Under the pieces are notes generated by a model. It searched no databases and was not told where the DNA came from. It saw only the letters and a list, made by a program, of their open reading frames with translations. Shown here piece after piece: positions 1 through 5,431 of a stretch of DNA of 5,431 bases (the stretch's first letter is position 1; every line of letters starts with the position of its first letter). The stretch comes from Flavobacteriaceae bacterium (GTDB lineage: Bacteria > Bacteroidota > Bacteroidia > Flavobacteriales > Flavobacteriaceae): positions 1-5,431 of the forward strand of contig VMCO01000027.1 of NCBI GenBank assembly GCA_008081325.1. The letters run 5' to 3'. A program made the position numbers and the translations under genes.

Positions 1-6
1 TAACAA

Positions 7-1680
7 ATGAGTATTCAAACTTGGACATATATAATAGTTGGTATTACATTCTCAATTTATATCGGGATTGCAATTTGGTCTAGAGTTCAATCAACTAAAG
101 AGTTTTATGTAGCTGGTGGAGGAGTTGGTGCATGGGCTAATGGTATGGCTACTGCAGCTGATTGGATGAGTGCTGCATCTTTCATATCTATGGCTGGAAT
201 TATATCTTTTGCAGGATACGACGGAGCTGTTTATTTAATGGGTTGGACTGGTGGATATGTCCTTCTAGCCTTGCTTTTAGCACCTTATCTTAGGAAATTT
301 GGAAAATTTACAGTCCCGGAATTTATAGGTGACAGGTATTATTCAAATAATGCAAGACTAGTTGCTGTTTTCTGTGCCTTGTTGGTTTCATTTACCTATG
401 TTGCTGGACAAATGAGAGGTGTTGGAATTGTTTTTTCAAGATTTTTAGAGGTTGATATTGATACAGGTGTTGTGATCGGTATGTTGATTGTTCTTTTTTA
501 TGCAATTTTAGGAGGGATGAAAGGAATCACATATACTCAAGTTGCTCAGTATTGTGTATTAATTTTTGCCTTCATGGTACCAGCAATTTTCATTTCAATT
601 CAAATGACAGGAAATCCAATACCTCAATTAGGGTTTGGTAGTGAATTGATTAACGAGCCTTCAACTTATTTACTTGACAAACTAGATAATTTAAATGTAG
701 AACTAGGATTCAATGAATATACAAATAACACAAAGCCATTAATAGATATTTTTGCTATTACCTTGGCTTTAATGGTGGGTACTGCAGGTTTACCTCATGT
801 TATTGTGAGATTTTTTACTGTAAAGAAAGTCTCAGATGCAAGAAAGTCAGCAGGGATTGCATTATTGCTGATAGCGATTCTTTATACTACAGCCCCTGCA
901 GTTGCAGCTTTTGCCAGAACTAATTTATTAGAAACTATATCAACTAAACCTTATTCAGAAATACCACAATGGTTTAAAAAATGGGAAAATACTGGTTTGA
1001 TCAACTTCGATGACTTGAACAACGACGGAATGATTAATTATACTAACGACAGTTCAAACGAATTATATGTTGATAGGGATATTATGGTTTTAGCAAACCC
1101 AGAAATAGCAAATTTACCAAATTGGGTAGTTGCTCTTGTTGCTGCTGGCGGTCTAGCAGCTGCTTTATCTACAGCAGCTGGTCTTTTGTTAGTAATTTCT
1201 GCATCGGTTTCGCACGACTTAATCAAGAGAGTATATTACCCAAAAATAAGCGAAAAAAGTGAATTAACTGCCGCAAGAATTTCAGCTTTTTTTGCTGTAT
1301 GTATAGCAGGATATTTTGGAATAAATCCTCCTGGTTTTGTTGCGGCTGTGGTAGCTTTAGCTTTTGGTTTAGCAGCCGCATCTTTTTTTCCTGCCATAGT
1401 AATGGGTATTTTTTATAAAAAAATGAATAAAGAAGGCGCAATTGCGGGAATGCTTTCTGGAATCGGTTTAATGATTTTTTATATGTTAAAATTTAAATTT
1501 GACTTTTTTGGAGGTGGTTCTGTCGATGATTATTGGTTTGGTATTTCACCAGAGGGTTTTGGAAGTATTGCAATGATCGTTAATTTTATAATATCATTTA
1601 TTGTTATGAAATTTACGTCACCGACACCTGAAAAAATTAAAACTATTGTAGATAATATTAGAACTCCTGAGTATGAATGA
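7..1680 (+). CDS. Sodium:solute symporter (SSS family, VC2705/acetate-permease-like)
   Basis: An inner-membrane Na+-coupled transporter of the SSS family, probably importing acetate or a similar small carboxylate. The 557 residues show about 13 hydrophobic segments (roughly 5-25, 45-70, 76-96, 117-137, 153-173, 180-200, 245-270, 281-303, 372-400, 424-440, 443-470, 475-495, 517-537), the normal SSS number. The stretch GLPHVIVRFFTVKKVSDARKS at 261-281 matches the SSS signature, and LAAALSTAAG at 383-392 carries the Ser/Thr pair expected for the Na2 site. An extracytoplasmic insert at about 304-371 holds an EF-hand-like loop (D336, N338, D340, G341, I343) followed by DRDIMVLANPEI. As I recall, this insert typifies the VC2705 subfamily, which usually pairs with a small DUF4212 subunit. 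The ATG at 7 is the natural start, since the membrane domain begins at once; no Shine-Dalgarno can be judged from six bases. Its last 8 bases overlap acs, which supports acetate as substrate. The family is certain; the substrate is inferred. Confidence 0.93.
   Translation: MSIQTWTYIIVGITFSIYIGIAIWSRVQSTKEFYVAGGGVGAWANGMATAADWMSAASFISMAGIISFAGYDGAVYLMGWTGGYVLLALLLAPYLRKFGKFTVPEFIGDRYYSNNARLVAVFCALLVSFTYVAGQMRGVGIVFSRFLEVDIDTGVVIGMLIVLFYAILGGMKGITYTQVAQYCVLIFAFMVPAIFISIQMTGNPIPQLGFGSELINEPSTYLLDKLDNLNVELGFNEYTNNTKPLIDIFAITLALMVGTAGLPHVIVRFFTVKKVSDARKSAGIALLLIAILYTTAPAVAAFARTNLLETISTKPYSEIPQWFKKWENTGLINFDDLNNDGMINYTNDSSNELYVDRDIMVLANPEIANLPNWVVALVAAGGLAAALSTAAGLLLVISASVSHDLIKRVYYPKISEKSELTAARISAFFAVCIAGYFGINPPGFVAAVVALAFGLAAASFFPAIVMGIFYKKMNKEGAIAGMLSGIGLMIFYMLKFKFDFFGGGSVDDYWFGISPEGFGSIAMIVNFIISFIVMKFTSPTPEKIKTIVDNIRTPEYE
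1673..1680 (+). promoter_or_regulatory. Stop/start overlap coupling symporter and acs
   Basis: The bases ATGAATGA contain the acs start ATG (1673-1675) and the symporter stop TGA (1678-1680) in different frames. No clear Shine-Dalgarno precedes the acs start (upstream bases are TAGAACTCCTGAGT). Re-initiation by ribosomes finishing the symporter is therefore a plausible way to translate acs and keep transporter and enzyme in proportion. The overlap is directly visible; the coupling is inferred. Confidence 0.6.
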
Positions 1681-3577
1681 TTTTCACATAAATTCAACAA
1701 AAAAATATAATAATTCGTACAAAAAATCAGTTGAAAGCCCTGAAGCTTTTTGGGGTGAATTAGCATCAAAAAATTTCATATGGAAAGAAAAATGGTCAAA
1801 AGTTGTTGATTTTGATTTTAACAAAGCCAAGATATCTTGGTTTAAAAATGCTAAACTCAATATCACTGTTAATTGTCTTGATAGACATGCTGAATCTGAC
1901 CCTAACAAAACAGCAATTATATTCGAACCTAATAACCCTGATGAAAAAAATAAATCATACACATACTCCGAACTACTTAAGGAGGTTTGCAAGATGGCAA
2001 ATGTTCTCAAAAAATTGGGTGTAAAAAAAGGAGATAGGGTTTGTATCTATCTTCCGATGATTCCAGAATTAGCATTTTCCGTTTTAGCATGCGCTAGGAT
2101 TGGAGCAATTCATTCGGTTGTTTTTGCTGGATTTTCTTCTAATGCTCTTGCTACTAGGATAGACGATTGTGAAAGTACTTTAATAATTACATCTGATGGC
2201 TCATTTAGAGGTGATAAAACTCTAAATCTTAAAAAAATTGTTGATGATGCCTTAAAAATATGTAAAACCGATCAAAGAGTATTGTTGGTTAAAAGAACAA
2301 ATGAATCAGTTAATCTGGTTGAAAAAAGAGATTTTCTTTTAGATAACTTGATTATTAACATTGAAGATACTTGTGAAGCTGAGATTATGGATGCTGAAGA
2401 TCCTTTGTTTATATTGTATACTTCCGGATCTACAGGAAAACCTAAAGGAATGGTTCATTCCTGTGGTGGTTACATGGTTTATACCTCCTATACATTTAAA
2501 AATATATTTCAATATGAAGAAAATGATATTTATTGGTGTACAGCAGATATAGGATGGATTACAGGTCATAGTTATATTCTTTATGGACCTTTATCAAACG
2601 GTGCAACAACTATTATGTTTGAAGGTGTTCCTAGCTACCCTGATTTTAGTAGATTTTGGCAAATAGTTGATAAATACAAGGTGAACCAATTTTATACTGC
2701 TCCTACAGCCATAAGAGCTTTAGCTAAACAAGGGGTTAGATTTTTGGAAAATAATAATCTTTCATCATTAAAAGTTTTAGGTACAGTGGGGGAGCCTATA
2801 AATGAAGAAGCTTGGCAATGGTATAATATACACGTAGGAAAAGATAAATGCCCTATTGTAGATACTTGGTGGCAAACCGAAACAGGTGGAATTTTAATAT
2901 CCTCAAGTCCCAAAGTTGTTCCTGATAAACCAACATGGGCGACCAAACCATTCATAGGTGTTCAGCCTATTTTGATAGATGAAAATGGAAATGAGCTAGA
3001 CAAAGCTAATGTTGTAGGAAAACTGTGTATTAAATATCCATGGCCATCTATCGCAAGAACTATATGGGGTAATCATCAAAGATATGTTGATACATATTTT
3101 TCTGCTTTCGAAAATATGTATTTTACAGGAGATGGAGCTTTTAAAGATGAAGATGGTAATTTTAGAATTACAGGAAGAGTTGATGATGTTATTATTGTTT
3201 CAGGTCATAATTTAGGAACTGCTCCGATAGAAGATGCTATCAATGAGCATGATAATATTGCTGAATCAGCAATTGTTGGATTTCCTCACGAAATCAAAGG
3301 AAATGCCTTGTATGGTTTTGTTACATTAAAATCTAAATCTGAAAATATAACCAAAATAAAAAATGAAATTAACTCATTGATTTCTAAAAAAATTGGTCCA
3401 ATTGCAAAACTTGATAAGATTCAAATTACAACAGGTCTTCCAAAGACAAGATCTGGAAAAATTATGAGAAGAATTTTAAGAAAAATTGCATCTAATCAAA
3501 CTGAAAATTTAGGAGATATAAGTACACTTTTAAATCCTGACGTTGTTCAGGAAATTATTAATAATTATCAGAAGTAA
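1673..3577 (+). CDS. acs: Acetyl-CoA synthetase (AMP-forming)
   Basis: A cytoplasmic enzyme that activates acetate with ATP and CoA to acetyl-CoA, AMP and PPi through an acetyl-adenylate. The 634 residues are close to the usual 650. In order: N-terminal Acs cap with SPEAFW (22-27); phosphate-binding motif YTSGSTGKPKG (249-259); DTWWQTETGG (397-406), with W400 at the position that limits the pocket to acetate or propionate; TGD (485-487); hinge GRVDD with D504; and PKTRSGKIMRRILRK (590-604), with K596 as the adenylation lysine that is acetylated in other Acs enzymes. N513 stands where Salmonella Acs has Arg526, and S571 where it has Arg584. The start is ATG 1673, inside the end of the symporter gene (shared ATGAATGA), suggesting translational coupling. 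The N-terminus then fits the family; the next in-frame ATG would remove 107 residues. There is no good Shine-Dalgarno before it. The C-terminal codons overlap the convergent Nudix gene. Confidence 0.97.
   Translation: MNDFHINSTKKYNNSYKKSVESPEAFWGELASKNFIWKEKWSKVVDFDFNKAKISWFKNAKLNITVNCLDRHAESDPNKTAIIFEPNNPDEKNKSYTYSELLKEVCKMANVLKKLGVKKGDRVCIYLPMIPELAFSVLACARIGAIHSVVFAGFSSNALATRIDDCESTLIITSDGSFRGDKTLNLKKIVDDALKICKTDQRVLLVKRTNESVNLVEKRDFLLDNLIINIEDTCEAEIMDAEDPLFILYTSGSTGKPKGMVHSCGGYMVYTSYTFKNIFQYEENDIYWCTADIGWITGHSYILYGPLSNGATTIMFEGVPSYPDFSRFWQIVDKYKVNQFYTAPTAIRALAKQGVRFLENNNLSSLKVLGTVGEPINEEAWQWYNIHVGKDKCPIVDTWWQTETGGILISSSPKVVPDKPTWATKPFIGVQPILIDENGNELDKANVVGKLCIKYPWPSIARTIWGNHQRYVDTYFSAFENMYFTGDGAFKDEDGNFRITGRVDDVIIVSGHNLGTAPIEDAINEHDNIAESAIVGFPHEIKGNALYGFVTLKSKSENITKIKNEINSLISKKIGPIAKLDKIQITTGLPKTRSGKIMRRILRKIASNQTENLGDISTLLNPDVVQEIINNYQK
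1979..1996 (+). promoter_or_regulatory. Internal Shine-Dalgarno plus in-frame ATG within acs
   Basis: AAGGAGGT (1979-1986) is a full-length Shine-Dalgarno sequence, followed at good spacing by ATG 1994-1996, which is codon 108 of acs in the same frame. Initiation here would make a protein of 527 residues lacking the N-terminal cap. The bases also encode LKEVCKM of the full protein, so the match may be chance. Confidence 0.3.
3558..3577. other. Tail-to-tail coding overlap of acs and the Nudix gene
   Basis: The stop of acs (TAA, 3575-3577) lies beyond the stop of the Nudix gene (TTA on the + strand, 3558-3560), so 20 bases code on both strands for the last residues of each protein. A 14-bp AT-only palindrome (3553-3566) spans the Nudix stop. 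There is no intergenic terminator, so the two transcripts must have complementary 3' ends unless they end inside coding sequence. Confidence 0.85.
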
Positions 3578-4115
3578 TTGATTTAACCTTTTCGAAAACA
3601 TCTTGATAATATTCTCTGTTTTTGCTGATAAAAATTTTCTTGTTTCTTTTTTTTATTAGGTTTTCCATTTCATTGATCGATATAAATTTTAAATCGTCAA
3701 CCTCTTGGTTTTTGTGATTTATATCGATCAATCCATCATCGACTTCTAAAACATATGTGTGATGAAATTCTTTGTCAATTACTTTTGGATGAATATTTAT
3801 ACTTTTATAAACCCCTATTTTAAGTAGGTTTTTTGTGTTAATATTTATCCCTATTTCCTCAAAAGCTTCCCTTTTAGCAGCTTTTTTGATACTCTCATCA
3901 AATTCTACATGACCTGCTACTGAAACATCCCAGATTCCTGGGTTTAATTCTTTTTCTTTGGATCTCTTTTGAATTAAAATATTACCGTTTCTTGTGAATA
4001 TCCAAACATGAACAGTTGCATGGAAGAAGCCATTTAAGTGAATATTAAATTTACTTTCTTTTTGACCTGTTTTTTTACCGTCAGGAGAATATATTTCTAA
4101 AAATTCCTCCCTCAT
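3558..4115 (-). CDS. Nudix hydrolase, isopentenyl-diphosphate isomerase-like (COG1443/YfcD type)
   Basis: A 185-residue cytoplasmic Nudix protein. The full Nudix box runs from G68 to I90 in the pattern G-x5-E-x7-R-E-x-x-E-E-x-G: G68, E74, R82, E83, E86, E87, G89. E86 and E87 should bind the divalent metal. Before it lie HATVHVWIF (32-40), an LIQKRS strand (47-52) and GIWDVSVAGHV (60-70), wording typical of the group annotated as IDI-like or YfcD-like. The active-site Cys of true type I IDI is not seen in the aligned part, so isomerase activity is unlikely. A nucleoside- or other diphosphate is the expected kind of substrate; the actual one cannot be told. It lies 20 bases downstream of the M42 peptidase gene, probably co-transcribed. 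ATG 4115 is the only sensible start; a GGGAGGA stretch lies just after it, not before. The gene contains a perfect 16-bp inverted repeat, and its last 20 bases overlap acs on the other strand. Confidence 0.9.
   Translation of the reverse strand: MREEFLEIYSPDGKKTGQKESKFNIHLNGFFHATVHVWIFTRNGNILIQKRSKEKELNPGIWDVSVAGHVEFDESIKKAAKREAFEEIGININTKNLLKIGVYKSINIHPKVIDKEFHHTYVLEVDDGLIDINHKNQEVDDLKFISINEMENLIKKRNKKIFISKNREYYQDVFEKVKSITSDNY
3672..3732. repeat. Perfect 16-bp inverted repeat inside the Nudix gene
   Basis: The left arm ATTGATCGATATAAAT (3672-3687) is the exact reverse complement of the right arm ATTTATATCGATCAAT (3717-3732), with 29 bases between them. In the Nudix mRNA the arms encode LIDIN and FISIN, and the loop contains a smaller AACC-AAGA-GGTT hairpin. 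No T-tract follows either arm on either strand, so it does not look like a standard intrinsic terminator. Its function is unknown. Confidence 0.85.
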
Positions 4116-4135
4116 ATATAAATTGATTCTATGGT

Positions 4136-5224
4136 TTATTTGAAATAACTAAAATCTTCTCCAGATTTAATATTTAGTAGTGTATTGTAAATTAATTTAA
4201 TAACATTTTCAACGTCATTTTTGTGAACCATTTCAACGGTTGTGTGCATGTATCTTAGCGGAAGTGAAATTAAAGCCGACGGTACTCCACCATTACTATA
4301 TGCAAAAGCATCTGTATCGGTTCCTGTATATCTACTAGATGCAGCTCTTTGAAAAGGAATCTTATTTTTTTCAGCGGTATTAATTATGAGGTCTCTAAGT
4401 TTTTGTTGTACTGCAGGAGCATAAGTTACTACAGGTCCTTTATTTAGCTCACAGTAACCTTGTTTTTTTTGATTAATCATTGGGGTAGTAGTATCATGAG
4501 TTACGTCGGTAACAATAGCAACATTAGGCTTAATAGTTTGAGTAATCATTTCAGCACCTCTTAATCCTACTTCTTCTTGAACTGAGTTAGTTACATATAA
4601 TCCGAAAGGGAGCTTTTTCTTATTTTCCTTGATAAGCCTAGCAACTTCAGCAATCATAAAGCCACCAATTCTGTTATCAAGAGCCCTACAAACAAAATTA
4701 TCTTTATTTAGAATGTGAAAGGGGTCAGGGTATGTTATTACACAACCTACATGAACACCGAGTTTTTCAACCTCTTTTTTAGTTTTACAACCAACATCGA
4801 TAAAAATATTATCTAGTTTAGGTGGCTCCTCCTTTGATGCTAGTCTAGTATGAATAGCTGGCCATCCAAATACACCTTTTACAATACCTTTTTCTGTGTG
4901 AATATTTACTATTTTACTTGGTGCAATCTGATGATCACTTCCACCGTTTCTTATAACAGAAATTAAACCTTTATCAGAAATATAATTTACATACCATGAT
5001 ATTTCATCTGAGTGTCCTTCAATTACAACTTTATAATCGTGTTCAGGATTAATAACAGCTACTGCTGAGCCATAGGTATCTGTAATAAATTCATCAGCAT
5101 AAGGTTTTAAGTAGTCCATCCAAATCTTTTGGCCTTCCCACTCATAACCTGTTGGTGAGGCATTATTCAAGTATTGCTCAAGAAATTTCATTGACTTTTT
5201 ATTTAATATGCTCTTACTACTCAT
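4136..5224 (-). CDS. M42 family metallopeptidase (TET/FrvX-like aminopeptidase)
   Basis: A co-catalytic dinuclear metal aminopeptidase of 362 residues, about the family's standard length. It is expected to be cytoplasmic, as no signal peptide is seen, and to trim short peptides; relatives form dodecameric tetrahedral (TET) particles. All active-site positions are present: metal ligand H71 with D73 in EGHSDEIS; bridging D183 in RALDNRIGG; catalytic base E217 and ligand E218 in QEEVGLRGAE; D240 in VTDVTHD; and H327 in RYMHTTVEMV. These positions lie close to those I recall for Pyrococcus TET (68, 182, 212, 213, 235, 323). Relatives are often mislabelled endoglucanase or cellulase M. Substrate preference (Glu, Lys or Leu type) cannot be read from the sequence. 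ATG 5224 leaves a short N-terminal tail before the conserved FLEQYLNNASPTGYE. It is the first gene of a likely two-gene unit with the Nudix hydrolase, and is divergent from the partial gene at the right edge. Confidence 0.95.
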   Translation of the reverse strand: MSSKSILNKKSMKFLEQYLNNASPTGYEWEGQKIWMDYLKPYADEFITDTYGSAVAVINPEHDYKVVIEGHSDEISWYVNYISDKGLISVIRNGGSDHQIAPSKIVNIHTEKGIVKGVFGWPAIHTRLASKEEPPKLDNIFIDVGCKTKKEVEKLGVHVGCVITYPDPFHILNKDNFVCRALDNRIGGFMIAEVARLIKENKKKLPFGLYVTNSVQEEVGLRGAEMITQTIKPNVAIVTDVTHDTTTPMINQKKQGYCELNKGPVVTYAPAVQQKLRDLIINTAEKNKIPFQRAASSRYTGTDTDAFAYSNGGVPSALISLPLRYMHTTVEMVHKNDVENVIKLIYNTLLNIKSGEDFSYFK

Positions 5225-5316
5225 TACAGTTTTATTTAATATGTTAGATATGTAAAAATAATAATGATTTCTTTATTTATTATACATAATTTTATCATTT
5301 ATTAAATATTTATTTT
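5225..5316. promoter_or_regulatory. AT-rich divergent spacer, probable promoter region
   Basis: This 92-base spacer separates the M42 gene from the divergent edge gene and is extremely A+T-rich. On the - strand a TATAAT hexamer (5284 down to 5279) lies 54 bases before the M42 ATG, but no matching -35 element is seen. On the + strand TAATTTTA (5287-5294) differs by one base from the Bacteroidota -7 consensus TAnnTTTG, about 22 bases before the candidate TTG start. In sequence this AT-rich, neither match is strong evidence. Position alone supports promoters here. Confidence 0.4.
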
Positions 5317-5340
5317 TTGTTTAAACAATATTTATTTTTT
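5305..5340 (+). repeat. 14-bp direct repeat flanking a 12-bp palindrome
   Basis: AATATTTATTTTTT occurs at 5305-5318 and again at 5327-5340, a period of 22 bases (about two helical turns). Between and overlapping the copies is the perfect palindrome TTGTTTAAACAA (5317-5328), which includes the candidate TTG start of the edge gene. This arrangement could be an operator or bent DNA, or simply low-complexity AT sequence. Confidence 0.45.
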
Positions 5341-5431
5341 TTATTTTTTTTCAACGTATTAATTTCATTATCACAACAGATTGATAATGATACTATTTCT
5401 GATTATATTAGAATTGAAGGTGATACTATTG
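5317..5431 (+). CDS. Partial secreted/periplasmic protein with signal peptide (possible TTG start), runs off the window
   Basis: An open frame from 5290 to the window end, without an in-frame ATG. Read from TTG 5317 it gives 38 codons: a short basic n-region (MFKQ), a strongly hydrophobic core (YLFFLFFFNVLISLS) and then QQIDNDTISDYIRIEGDTI. This is the classic layout of a Bacteroidota signal peptide, with cleavage probably near SLS|QQ, followed by polar mature sequence in locally typical codons (GAT, ATT, ACT, GAA). The YIRIEGDTI wording resembles the start of DUF4294 proteins as I remember them, and I recall such genes beside M42 peptidases in Flavobacteriia; both points are from memory. The start is uncertain: TTG is the only standard start codon in this frame and it sits in a 12-bp palindrome. 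The gene would be transcribed divergently from the M42 gene. The function is unknown. Confidence 0.55.
   Translation, partial: MFKQYLFFLFFFNVLISLSQQIDNDTISDYIRIEGDTI

Noticed and set aside
1038..1441. Two antisense frames of 62 and 72 codons opposite the symporter
   Set aside because: Both are opposite conserved membrane segments; the Ala-rich and Gln/Leu/Phe-rich peptides are complements of hydrophobic codons.
1684..2010. Antisense open frame of 108 codons opposite the acs start
   Set aside because: It lies wholly opposite conserved Acs coding sequence, its protein resembles no family I recognise, and its composition reflects the complementary strand.
2339..2955. Frames of 63-87 codons overlapping the middle of acs on both strands
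   Set aside because: They overlap the adenylation motifs of Acs and have no start context or recognisable protein of their own.
3553..3566. 14-bp palindrome AATTATTAATAATT as a terminator
   Set aside because: It has no loop, no G/C pairs and no T-tract, so it would not form a stable terminator hairpin.
3558..4115. Type I isopentenyl-diphosphate isomerase activity for the Nudix protein
   Set aside because: The fold is IDI-like and the Nudix box is complete, but the active-site cysteine motif of true IDI is not visible in the protein.
4136..5224. Endoglucanase (cellulase) function for the M42 protein
   Set aside because: This is a common database label for the family, but the visible residues are those of a di-metal aminopeptidase.
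5387..5431. ATG at 5387 opening an alternative frame to the window end
   Set aside because: It gives a hydrophobic peptide in a different frame (MILFLIILELKV). The overlapping frame from 5317 shows a coherent signal peptide and polar mature sequence, so it is the better reading, though 15 codons cannot exclude this one.
1..5431. tRNA, rRNA, CRISPR array, insertion sequence or phage genes
   Set aside because: No cloverleaf-like G/C-rich stretch, regularly spaced repeats, transposase motifs or terminal repeats were seen; coding sequence fills nearly the whole window.

Overview
The window is compact, AT-rich bacterial DNA (about one third G+C by eye) holding four complete genes and one truncated gene at the right edge. 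The low G+C, the near absence of Shine-Dalgarno sites before the starts, the lineage-like wording of the Acs C-terminus (GHNLGTAPIE instead of GHRLGTAEIE) and a signal peptide ending in LSQQ suggest a member of the Bacteroidota, probably a Flavobacteriia-like and perhaps marine organism. This is inferred from sequence style; no rRNA or marker gene is present.

Left part, + strand (7-3577): a sodium:solute symporter of the acetate-permease-like VC2705 type overlaps the start of acetyl-CoA synthetase (acs) by 8 bases. Together they form a simple module: Na+-coupled uptake of a small carboxylate, probably acetate, and its ATP-dependent conversion to acetyl-CoA. The six bases before the symporter begin with TAA, which may be the stop of a further operon gene outside the window. 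In this symporter family that gene is often the small DUF4212 subunit.

Middle and right part, - strand (5224 down to 3558): an M42-family aminopeptidase (metal and catalytic residues all present) is followed 20 bases later by an isopentenyl-diphosphate-isomerase-like Nudix hydrolase. The Nudix gene meets acs tail to tail with a 20-base overlap of coding sequence, so there is no room for a separate intergenic terminator. A perfect 16-bp inverted repeat lies inside the Nudix gene.

Right edge (5225-5431): a very AT-rich divergent spacer, then an open frame with no in-frame ATG. It reads as a typical Bacteroidota signal peptide from a TTG codon at 5317 and runs off the window. It is probably the first 38 codons of a secreted or periplasmic protein divergent from the M42 gene, possibly DUF4294-like.

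Most of the window is ordinary metabolism. I do not see a defence system, mobile element, CRISPR array, RNA gene or clearly new system. The points worth a second look are the hidden edge gene, the inverted repeat, the internal Shine-Dalgarno plus ATG inside acs, and substitutions at CoA/phosphate-contact positions of Acs.
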